A program made the translations under genes and the position numbers. This document shows, in pieces, positions 20,463 to 26,752 of a stretch of 26,752 nucleotides of DNA; within the stretch, counting starts at the first letter, position 1, and each line of letters starts with the position of its first letter. The notes under the pieces are model-generated. The model was not told where the DNA came from, searched no databases, and saw only the letters and a program-made list of their open reading frames with translations. Source of the stretch: Clostridiales bacterium (lineage in GTDB: Bacteria; Bacillota; Clostridia; Oscillospirales; Oscillospiraceae); the NCBI GenBank assembly GCA_004551945.1, contig SFPN01000023.1, positions 1 to 26,752 on the forward strand, in the 5' to 3' direction.

Positions 20463-22595
20463 TCATGCTCCGTCGATGGTGACCTGGCAGGCCTTGCGCA
20501 GGGTCAGGCGATACACGCCATATAAGAGAAGGGAAACCCCGGCGATAACCCCCAGGCAGGCGGCCAGTCCTGCCCCTTCCCCAGCGGTGATGCCCGCGGG
20601 ATCGCCGTTAAAATACAGGATCATGGCGTAGAAGGCATAGATGAGGGAAGTTCCCACCAGGGCAGGGGTGCAGAAAACCCGGCGGACCTGGCCCCGCACC
20701 GACTGGCAGAGATAGGCCCGGGAGGCACCCAGCCGCCGCAGGTTTTCATACACTTCGGCGCTGGTAAAGGCCAGGGTCATGCAGCGGGTAAAGGCGATGA
20801 CAAAAACCGCCGCGAAGCACACAATGGCAATGAACACGAAGAGCATCAGATACACCGCCATGGTTTTCACAAAGTCCGTCTGGTCCAGCACCCGGAACTG
20901 GGGCATGTACTTCCAGGCGAGCCGGAAGCTGGAGGAATCCATCTGGTCATAGTCAATGACCTCATAGCCCGCCGACGCCAGGTTTTCCCGGGCGTAAGGG
21001 TAGGGCTCCCCTGCCTGGCAGGCCAGAATCTCCTCCACCTGGTCGTAGGCGTCGAACTGCTCCACCTCCGGACCGGAGCGGGCCACGATGGTGTGGAACA
21101 GCGCTTTGGCAAATTCATAGGAGCCGTCGCAGTCAGCTACGTTGAAAAACACCTGGTTTTCCCGCCAACGATCAGTAAGCCCCTGGGTGATCCTTTCATA
21201 ATCCCCATCGTCCAGAACAAACCGGCCGAAGAGCATGGTATAGCAGAGGGGCTCCGCGGGGGTGACCTCCAGCACCTGGCCGGTGACCATGTTGGTCAGG
21301 CGGGTGGCCTCGCCGCCAAACATCCCGTTGCCGCTGCCGTCGTCGTCCACGATTCCGGCGATGGTGCCGGGAGCCAGGTCCAGGTTCTGCCTGGTGAGGG
21401 CGTTATAGGCGCTTTCCGACAGGAACACAGCGCTGGTAAGCAGGGGACGGTATTCCTCGGTATAGGTGACCCCCAGGGCGCCCTCGGTCTCCAGATGGGC
21501 GATGCCGTCCACCCCCAGCACGGCAGCGGGAGTCTGCACCCAGCGGGTGATGGTCACGCCATAGGCGCCGGCCAGTTCTTCCGTCTCCTGCCGCTGGGGC
21601 AAGTCCTGATCTGCCCGCCAGTGATAGGCGTAGTCCACCGGCCGGGTCTCATAACCCAGGGCAGCGCCGGCGCCCAGCATGGGGATATAAAAGCTGGCAA
21701 AGTAGGCCCCGGCAACGAGAACGGTCATCACCAGCATGTTCCGCACCGTCTGCCGCCCCTGAAACTGCATCATGCTGGTGGCGATCAAATTCTTGTATTG
21801 GTTCCTTTTCCGCCGCCAACCGTTGACCACGGTGTGGAGAAGGATCATATACAGTCCCGCCAGGGCGGGCAGGTAGAACACCGCCCCCAGACCATCCGGG
21901 GGATACCAGCGGAGAACCTGGATGAAAAAGGTGGGCATTCCGTACCCCAGCGCGCCCCCGGCAATGAGCAGGAGGATGCCCACCGGGCCATACCACCGGG
22001 GAACCCGCCGGATGGGTTCGGACTGGTGGGACTCCTGGACGATATCCATAATGTTGGTGCGGCGGATGGACCGGCGACCCAGCAAAAGCAGGGCCCCCAG
22101 GACGAACAGGGAAAAGCCCAGCGCCAGGAGATAGGCCCGGCTGTCAAAGGTCAGAGCCATCTCCTGGGTGTCCACCACCGCCGCCCGGAACACCTGCCAG
22201 ATCCCCCAGGCCAGGGGCGCTCCCAAAAGAGCCCCTGCCCCGCAGGAGACCAGGGCCAGCAGAGCCAGCTCCCGGGTCAGGGCGCCGGCCACCTGCCGCC
22301 GGGTGGCCCCCAGCGCCAGAAACAGCCCCAGCTGCCGGGACTTTTGCCGGAAGAACAGCCCGGAGGCGTACAGGGTAAACACCCCGCACCCGATGACCGT
22401 CAGGGCGAAGATCATCATCACCTGCTTCCGGCTGTCCCCGCCCTCCGGGAGGACGGACAGAATGGTGGGGGAGCGCATCATGCACACATAGGCGGTAAGC
22501 AGCAGAACGGAGAAAAAGCAGCACCCGGCCAGCAGGGCATACTGCCGCCAATCCTTCCGCCGGAGACGGGCGTAAAGCTGAGAGAAGGTGGTCAC
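20463..22595 (-). CDS. ABC transporter permease, FtsX-like (BceB type)
   Basis: The 710-residue protein starts at GTG 22595, six bases after the ATPase stop, with GGGAG overlapping that stop, so translation is coupled. It has a first membrane helix near 20-38 and a FtsX domain (about 60-180, including ALGATRRQVAGALTRELALL). Further helices (about 200-310) follow, then a large extracellular region (about 315-580), and a second FtsX-type helix set at the C-terminus with LRRLGASRAYLCQSVRGQVRRV. The layout of about ten helices and one big outer loop matches BceB-like exporters that sense and detoxify cell-wall-active peptides. Together with the ATPase and the divergent two-component system it forms a probable peptide-antibiotic resistance or immunity module. 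The ligand is unknown. Confidence 0.88.
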   Translation of the reverse strand: MTTFSQLYARLRRKDWRQYALLAGCCFFSVLLLTAYVCMMRSPTILSVLPEGGDSRKQVMMIFALTVIGCGVFTLYASGLFFRQKSRQLGLFLALGATRRQVAGALTRELALLALVSCGAGALLGAPLAWGIWQVFRAAVVDTQEMALTFDSRAYLLALGFSLFVLGALLLLGRRSIRRTNIMDIVQESHQSEPIRRVPRWYGPVGILLLIAGGALGYGMPTFFIQVLRWYPPDGLGAVFYLPALAGLYMILLHTVVNGWRRKRNQYKNLIATSMMQFQGRQTVRNMLVMTVLVAGAYFASFYIPMLGAGAALGYETRPVDYAYHWRADQDLPQRQETEELAGAYGVTITRWVQTPAAVLGVDGIAHLETEGALGVTYTEEYRPLLTSAVFLSESAYNALTRQNLDLAPGTIAGIVDDDGSGNGMFGGEATRLTNMVTGQVLEVTPAEPLCYTMLFGRFVLDDGDYERITQGLTDRWRENQVFFNVADCDGSYEFAKALFHTIVARSGPEVEQFDAYDQVEEILACQAGEPYPYARENLASAGYEVIDYDQMDSSSFRLAWKYMPQFRVLDQTDFVKTMAVYLMLFVFIAIVCFAAVFVIAFTRCMTLAFTSAEVYENLRRLGASRAYLCQSVRGQVRRVFCTPALVGTSLIYAFYAMILYFNGDPAGITAGEGAGLAACLGVIAGVSLLLYGVYRLTLRKACQVTIDGA

Positions 22596-22601
22596 AGCCG
22601 G

Positions 22602-23345
22602 TCACTCCCTTCCCATCCGGCGGACCGCATCCAGCAGGCAGTCCTGAAAATCTGTGCGGCTGTCCGCTCCCTTTTCCAGCACCTGCTCCACGGTTCCGTC
22701 CCGGAGAAGAATCACCCGGTCGCAGAAGGATGCGGCAAAGGAGTCGTGGGTCACCATAAAGATCGTGGCCCCCAAAGTGTCCCTGGCCTGCCGGAAGGCA
22801 TCAATCACCGCCCGGCTGGACCGGGAGTCCAGATTTCCGGTGGGCTCGTCAGCCAGAATCAGCAGCGGCTCGTTGATGAGGGCCCGGGCCACGGCGGTGC
22901 GCTGCTTCTCCCCGCCGGAAATCTCTGCCGGGTACTTGTCCTGAATGGGGCGAATGCCAAAGACCTGGCACAACCGGTCCGCCCGGTCCTCCGCCGCCTT
23001 GCCTGCACCGCCGCCGATGATGGCGGGCAGAAGAATGTTTTCCCGGACGGTGAGGCCGTCCAGCAGGAGAAAGTCCTGAAAGACGAAGCCCAGTTTCCTG
23101 TTGCGCACTTCCGCCAGCTGGTCCTCCCCCAGCTCCGCCAGAGGCCGGCTGTCCAGGGTGATCTGCCCCTGGTCTACGGGGATGTAACAGGAGATGCAGT
23201 TGAGCAGGGTGGTCTTGCCCGAGCCGGACGGCCCCATCACCGCCACAAACTCCCCTTTCCCGATGGACAGGGAGATCCCCTTCAGCACTTCATAGGTGGT
23301 CCTGCCCACCTGATAGGATTTGTGTACGTTTTGAACGTTCAGCAT
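22602..23345 (-). CDS. ABC transporter ATP-binding protein (BceA/LolD-like)
   Basis: The 247-residue ATPase has Walker A GPSGSGKTT (38-46), Q-loop FVFQDF, signature ISGGEKQR, Walker B LLILADEPTGNLDS and H-loop VTHD, all intact. The MacB/BceA-type TGNLDS sequence fits a partner of FtsX-like permeases. A C-terminal extension of about 25 residues ends in DCLLDAVRRMGRE. The start at 23345 follows GAAAGGAAGGGA. It precedes the permease gene by six bases and is divergent from a LytTR regulator; the shared gap carries phased repeats likely to bind that regulator. Confidence 0.93.
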   Translation of the reverse strand: MLNVQNVHKSYQVGRTTYEVLKGISLSIGKGEFVAVMGPSGSGKTTLLNCISCYIPVDQGQITLDSRPLAELGEDQLAEVRNRKLGFVFQDFLLLDGLTVRENILLPAIIGGGAGKAAEDRADRLCQVFGIRPIQDKYPAEISGGEKQRTAVARALINEPLLILADEPTGNLDSRSSRAVIDAFRQARDTLGATIFMVTHDSFAASFCDRVILLRDGTVEQVLEKGADSRTDFQDCLLDAVRRMGRE

Positions 23346-23416
23346 GGTATCCCTTCCTTTCCTGGTGGTTTCCAAAACCAGCCTAGCCCGCCGACGGGCG
23401 GGGTGCAACCGGCGGT

Positions 23417-23489
23417 GTCATTTCCGGCGGGGCTGCCGTCAAGTTTGCCGGGGCCTTGTCATAATCAGCAGGTTTCCCGTCAAGTTTGG
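23417..23489. promoter_or_regulatory. Four phased direct repeats, probable LytTR-regulator binding array
   Basis: GTCA cores occur at 23417, 23438, 23458 and 23479, spaced 21, 20 and 21 bp. Flanks are TGTCATTTCC, CGTCAAGTTTG, TGTCATAATC and CGTCAAGTTTG; copies 2 and 4 share 12 identical bases (CCGTCAAGTTTG at 23436-23447 and 23477-23488). Direct repeats two helical turns apart are the known layout for LytTR-domain binding. The array ends just before the -35 of the regulator gene and lies upstream of the divergent ABC genes. Confidence 0.65.
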
Positions 23490-23490
23490 T

Positions 23491-23519
23491 TTGGCAGAAG
23501 GTCAGGGCTATGATAGAAT
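23491..23519 (+). promoter_or_regulatory. Promoter of the LytTR two-component operon
   Basis: -35 TTGGCA (23491-23496), 17-bp spacer, -10 TAGAAT (23514-23519). Each hexamer has five of six consensus bases. The repeat array abuts the -35. Confidence 0.7.
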
Positions 23520-23550
23520 ATTTGCAAACCAAGGAAAAGGAGGCGGCCCT

Positions 23551-24261
23551 ATGCTGTCCATCGCCATCTGTGACGACAATCAGGCGGCCCGCCTGTCCCT
23601 TCGCTCCGCTCTGGAGCGGCTTCTGGAAACCAGGCGGGAGCAGGCGCGGATGCTGGAGTTTTCCTCCGGGGAGGGGCTCTGGTCCTGGCTGGCCCGCCAC
23701 CAGGGGGAAGTGGACCTGGTGTTTCTGGACATGGAAATGGGCCAGCTGGACGGGATAGAAACCGCCCGCCGCCTCCGGCGGGATTCGGCGGAAATCCAGC
23801 TGGTTTTCGTCACCGGCTTTTCCCACCGGGTGTTTGACGGCTATGCCGTGGGGGCCCTGGGTTACCTGCTCAAGCCCCCCAAGGAAGCGCAGCTGGAAGA
23901 CATTCTGGACCGGTGCACCGCCGCCCTCCGCCGGGAGACCGGAGCGGTGTTTCTCTGCCGCAGCGGGGAAATTACCTATCGGATTCCCCGGAACCGCATC
24001 CTGTACTTTGCTTCCGACCGGCGGCAGGTAACCTGCGTCACCACCCAGCGCAGCTACACCTTCTACGGCAAGCTGGACCAGGTGGCCCGGGAAGTGGGAC
24101 CGGACTTCGTCCGCATCCACCAGCGGTATCTGGTCCGGGCCGGGGCGGTGGAGCGTGTCTCCGGCAGCGAAGTGATGCTGGGGGACGTGACCCTGCCCAT
24201 CAGCCGCTCCTGCCAGAAGGAAGCCATGCTGGCCCTGACCCGGGCCGCTCTGGAGGGCTGA
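23551..24261 (+). CDS. LytTR-family response regulator (AgrA/LytR type)
   Basis: The 236-residue protein has a receiver domain (1-120) with acidic pair D8/D9, phospho-acceptor D60 in LVFLDMEM, T88 and K108 in GYLLKP. A LytTR DNA-binding domain follows (about 135-232: EITYRIPRNRILYFASDRRQVTCV in two parts, then FVRIHQRYLVRAGAVERV). All switch residues are present. The ATG at 23551 follows AAGGAAAAGGAGG; an upstream extension in the same frame has no ribosome site and would cover the promoter. It is followed after three bases by its histidine kinase. It should bind the four phased repeats upstream, controlling itself and perhaps the divergent ABC exporter. Confidence 0.93.
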   Translation: MLSIAICDDNQAARLSLRSALERLLETRREQARMLEFSSGEGLWSWLARHQGEVDLVFLDMEMGQLDGIETARRLRRDSAEIQLVFVTGFSHRVFDGYAVGALGYLLKPPKEAQLEDILDRCTAALRRETGAVFLCRSGEITYRIPRNRILYFASDRRQVTCVTTQRSYTFYGKLDQVAREVGPDFVRIHQRYLVRAGAVERVSGSEVMLGDVTLPISRSCQKEAMLALTRAALEG

Positions 24262-24264
24262 AGG

Positions 24265-25542
24265 ATGGCAGCATTTCTCCGACTCGTCATTGTGGACGGC
24301 AGCTGGATTCTGCTGTTCATGGCCACCGGCCTGATCCTCTGCCGGCTGTGTATCCCCTTCGTGTCCGTCAAACAGAAGCTGCCCTGGAAGGTCCTGCTGG
24401 TGGTGACCTTCGGCGGGACCAGCGGCATGGTGATCTGGGTGGGGGACAACAACCTGCTGTTCACCCTGCCGGTGTTTCTGGGCTTCTTTTTCCTCTGTAC
24501 CCAGGGGGAGCGCCTGGGCCGGCTGGCGGTGGGGCTGATCTTTTTCTGCCTGATCATGTCCGTCTGCGCCATGTTAGATACCTATCTGTTCTCGCTGAAC
24601 AGCTATGATATCATCACCCGCCTGGCCCGGCCGGTGGTTTTTGGGCTGCTCCTCCTGCTCTTTCGTCGGAGACTGCCGGACGGCCCGGCGGTGCTGCCGC
24701 CCCGGCTGTGGAAACTGGTCCTGGGGCTGGCCGCCATGCCCCTGTGCGCCCTGGTGGCGGTGGTACTGCTGACCAATGAGAAGTATACGTCCCCGGCGGT
24801 GCATACCCTCGCCATGAACCAGGGGCTGGTGGTGCTCCCCTTCGTCCTGGTCACCAGCCTGGTTCTGCTCCGGGCCATTCGGGTGCTGGCAGACCACCAG
24901 CAGCTGGCGCGCACCGCCCAGCTGGCAGAGATGCGAGAGCTCTATTACCAGGGGCTCCGGCGGGAACAGGACCAGGTCCGCACCCTCCGCCACGACCTGC
25001 GCAACCACCTGACTGCTCTCCAGGGTCTCCTGGCCCGGGGCCAGACGGCCCAGGCCGCCGGGTATCTGGAGCAAATCGCCGGGTCGCCCTGGGCCCAAGG
25101 CAACCAGCAGTTCTGCGAAAACGAGACGGCCAACGTGGTTCTCTCCTCCAAGGCTGAAGCTGCCCGGCGGCTGGGCCTTCAGACAGAGTTTCAGGCCGCA
25201 CTCCCCCGGGACCTTCCCATCGCGGACCCGGACCTGTGCGCCCTGCTGGGAAACGCCATTGACAACGCCATGGAGGCAGCCCAAAAGGCGGCGAACAAAA
25301 AAGTCCGGCTGCGCTGCCGGACGGACAAGGGGCTCTTCATGCTCCAGGTGGAAAACGCGCTGACCGGAGACGAGCGGCCGGACCTGTCCACCACCAAGAA
25401 AGACAAAGCCGCCCACGGCTTTGGTCTGGCGGGTATGCGGGAAATCGCCGCCCGGTATGGCGGTTCCCTGGAGGCCGGACCCCGGGAGGGCCGCTTTGAG
25501 CTGGTGGTCTGCCTGCCCCTGGAAAGAAATTTCACGATCTGA
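24265..25542 (+). CDS. Sensor histidine kinase, GHKL/AgrC type
   Basis: The 425-residue kinase has six or so membrane helices in residues 1-205, typical of AgrC-like peptide sensors, then a dimerisation segment with phospho-acceptor H243 in LRHDLRNHLT. A GHKL ATPase domain follows, with N-box GNAIDNAMEA (329-338) and G-box GFGLAGM (385-391). The start is three bases after the regulator stop, with GGAGG inside the regulator's last codons, so the pair is translationally coupled. It would sense an extracellular ligand, plausibly a peptide handled by the divergent ABC exporter. No autoinducer-peptide (AgrD-like) or AgrB gene is visible nearby, so quorum sensing is not supported. Confidence 0.92.
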   Translation: MAAFLRLVIVDGSWILLFMATGLILCRLCIPFVSVKQKLPWKVLLVVTFGGTSGMVIWVGDNNLLFTLPVFLGFFFLCTQGERLGRLAVGLIFFCLIMSVCAMLDTYLFSLNSYDIITRLARPVVFGLLLLLFRRRLPDGPAVLPPRLWKLVLGLAAMPLCALVAVVLLTNEKYTSPAVHTLAMNQGLVVLPFVLVTSLVLLRAIRVLADHQQLARTAQLAEMRELYYQGLRREQDQVRTLRHDLRNHLTALQGLLARGQTAQAAGYLEQIAGSPWAQGNQQFCENETANVVLSSKAEAARRLGLQTEFQAALPRDLPIADPDLCALLGNAIDNAMEAAQKAANKKVRLRCRTDKGLFMLQVENALTGDERPDLSTTKKDKAAHGFGLAGMREIAARYGGSLEAGPREGRFELVVCLPLERNFTI

Positions 25543-25570
25543 GGAAAACCCTCTATCCTTCCCGGGGTGG

Positions 25571-25604
25571 TTTATGGTATACTGTTTTCACCATAAACTT
25601 TTTC
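25571..25604 (+). promoter_or_regulatory. Promoter with inverted repeat, upstream of the GMP synthetase gene
   Basis: GTTTATGGT (25570-25578) and ACCATAAAC (25590-25598) are perfect 9-bp inverted arms. They flank and overlap a -10 TATACT (25578-25583). The block TTTATGGTATACTGTTT plus the downstream AACTTTTTC is almost the same as the block before ddh. Confidence 0.55.
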
Positions 25605-25627
25605 AAGAGAAACAGGGAGGAATGATT

Positions 25628-26608
25628 ATGGCAGACAACAAGCGTCCGGAGACCATGGAGCGCATCACCACCCCTCAGCTGGCGGAGGCTTTCATCGATC
25701 AGCAGGTAGCGGCCATCCAGAAGCAGGTGGGCAGCAAGAAGGTTCTGCTGGCGCTGTCCGGCGGCGTGGACTCGTCCGTGGTGGCGGCTCTGCTCATTAA
25801 GGCCATCGGCCAGCAGCTGGTGTGCGTCCACGTCAACCACGGCCTGCTGCGCAAGGGCGAGCCCGAGCAGGTGGTGGAGGTGTTCCGCAACCAGATGAAC
25901 GCCAACCTCATTTATGTGGACGCGGTGGACCGCTTCCTGGACAAGCTGGCCGGCGTGGACAACCCCGAAACCAAGCGCAAGATCATCGGCGCGGAGTTTA
26001 TCCGTGTCTTTGAGGAGGAAGCCCGGAAGCTGGAGGGCATTGAGTTCCTGGCCCAGGGCACCATCTACCCCGACATTCTGGAGAGCGACGGCGTGAAGGC
26101 CCACCACAACGTGGGCGGTCTGCCCGAGGACCTGCAGTTTGAGCTGGTGGAACCGGTGAAGCTCCTGTTCAAGGACGAGGTCCGCGTGGTGGGCAAGGCG
26201 CTGGGTCTGCCGGACAGCATGGTGTTCCGTCAGCCCTTCCCTGGCCCCGGCCTGGGGGTCCGCTGCCTGGGTGCCATCACCCGGGACCGTCTGGAGGCCG
26301 TGCGGGAGTCCGACGCTATCCTCCGGGAGGAGTTTGCCAAAAACGGCCTGGAGGGCAAGGTGTGGCAATACTTCACCGCCATCCCCGACCTGAAGAGCGT
26401 GGGCATCCGGGAGGGCAAGCGCACCGACCAGTGGTGCGTCATCATCCGCGCTGTCAACACCACAGACGCCATGACCGCCACGGTAGAGCCCATCCCCTTC
26501 CCCCTGCTCCAGCACATCACCGCCCGCATCACCGCCGAGGTGGAGGGTGTGAACCGGGTGCTCTACGACCTGACTCCCAAGCCCACAGGGACCATCGAGT
26601 GGGAATGA
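25628..26608 (+). CDS. guaA: GMP synthase, ATP-pyrophosphatase (synthetase) subunit without amidotransferase domain
   Basis: The 326-residue protein holds the synthetase half of GMP synthase, which converts XMP to GMP with ATP and ammonia. The PP-loop LSGGVDSS (43-50), FLAQGTIYPDILES, HHNVGGLPEDLQFELVEPVK, RQPFPGPGLGVRC and the C-terminal dimerisation block ending KPTGTIEWE are all present. Residues 1-30 are a short lead-in; the glutamine amidotransferase domain of about 190 residues that begins normal bacterial GuaA is absent, and no such gene lies upstream here. Archaea and some bacteria encode that domain separately. The ATG at 25628 is chosen because GGAGG is seven bases away; ATG 25622 is too close to it. 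It is a single-gene unit with its own promoter. Confidence 0.93.
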   Translation: MADNKRPETMERITTPQLAEAFIDQQVAAIQKQVGSKKVLLALSGGVDSSVVAALLIKAIGQQLVCVHVNHGLLRKGEPEQVVEVFRNQMNANLIYVDAVDRFLDKLAGVDNPETKRKIIGAEFIRVFEEEARKLEGIEFLAQGTIYPDILESDGVKAHHNVGGLPEDLQFELVEPVKLLFKDEVRVVGKALGLPDSMVFRQPFPGPGLGVRCLGAITRDRLEAVRESDAILREEFAKNGLEGKVWQYFTAIPDLKSVGIREGKRTDQWCVIIRAVNTTDAMTATVEPIPFPLLQHITARITAEVEGVNRVLYDLTPKPTGTIEWE

Positions 26609-26668
26609 GAACAGCAACCGTTAAATAAAAAGCGAGGCCAGCCCGGGCAGGGGTTGCACCTGTAAAAT

Positions 26669-26708
26669 AAAAGTAGACACTCACAAAAGTGTGGGTGTCT
26701 ACTTTTTT
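26669..26708 (+). terminator. Terminator hairpin before the last gene
   Basis: AAAAGTAGACAC (26669-26680) pairs with GTGTCTACTTTT (26695-26706) over 12 bp, with an inner CAC/GTG pairing, then a T run. It is nearly symmetrical, so it could stop transcription from both sides. Confidence 0.7.
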
Positions 26709-26713
26709 CGTAG

Positions 26714-26719
26714 TATAAT
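26714..26719 (+). promoter_or_regulatory. -10 element of the last gene
   Basis: Perfect TATAAT, 24 bases before the ATG at 26743; no clear -35, because the upstream side is the hairpin. Confidence 0.4.
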
Positions 26720-26742
26720 GAATTTGGAAAGGAAGTGAAGAT

Positions 26743-26752
26743 ATGGGCAAGA
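26743..26752 (+). CDS. First codons of an unidentified gene (runs off the window)
   Basis: ATGGGCAAGA follows the site AAAGGAAG at a good distance and a TATAAT element. Only MGK can be read. The layout (hairpin, -10, ribosome site, start) marks a new transcription unit; the product cannot be named. Confidence 0.45.

Noticed and set aside
21093..23513. 806-codon plus-strand open frame across the ABC exporter genes
   Set aside because: Low-complexity Gly/Pro/His-rich composition, antisense to two genes with complete motifs.

Overview
The window looks like a chromosomal stretch of a high-GC anaerobic Firmicute of the class Clostridia, most like the Flavonifractor/Oscillospiraceae group. The evidence is strong AGGAGG-type ribosome sites, diaminopimelate dehydrogenase, a clostridial-type ABC-F protein, a PadR/DUF2812 pair, a LytTR/AgrC-type two-component system, oxygen-sensitive glycyl-radical chemistry, and Rho-independent terminators between most transcription units. 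Genus placement is inference.

Region 1 (1-6248) is accessory in character. It opens with the 5' part of an IS1182-type transposase on the minus strand. A strong promoter (555-583) then precedes a flavodoxin-fold gene, a DUF1097-like membrane protein with an in-frame TGA near its 5' end, a glycyl radical enzyme (GRE) and its radical-SAM activase. The GRE is split. A 752-residue protein holds the barrel and catalytic Cys (C463) but stops before the Gly loop. A separate 99-residue protein with its own ribosome site holds the glycyl-radical motif (G75). Together they equal one normal GRE. The activase, with two extra ferredoxin clusters, would install the radical on the small subunit, and the flavodoxin could supply electrons. 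The substrate is unknown. The region ends in a gene-poor, AT-richer stretch and a 5'-truncated ogt remnant, which marks a likely insertion or recombination edge.

Region 2 (6249-15845) looks like host backbone: an iron alcohol dehydrogenase; an ECF sigma factor overlapping a multi-pass membrane protein (probable anti-sigma); ddh on the minus strand; an ABC-F ATPase whose second nucleotide site is degenerate; a radical SAM protein; cardiolipin synthase; and a small membrane-anchored protein.

Region 3 (15846-20460) holds an isochorismatase-family hydrolase, a Crp/Fnr regulator divergent from a ferredoxin-like protein with a palindrome between them, a multi-pass membrane protein, a PadR/DUF2812 pair behind a strong promoter with operator-like repeats, and a GNAT acetyltransferase.

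Region 4 (20461-26752) holds a BceAB-like ABC exporter (minus) divergent from a LytTR regulator and GHKL kinase (plus), with four phased direct repeats between them. After it come a GMP synthetase subunit lacking the amidotransferase domain, a terminator, and the first codons of another gene. No tRNA, rRNA or CRISPR array was seen.
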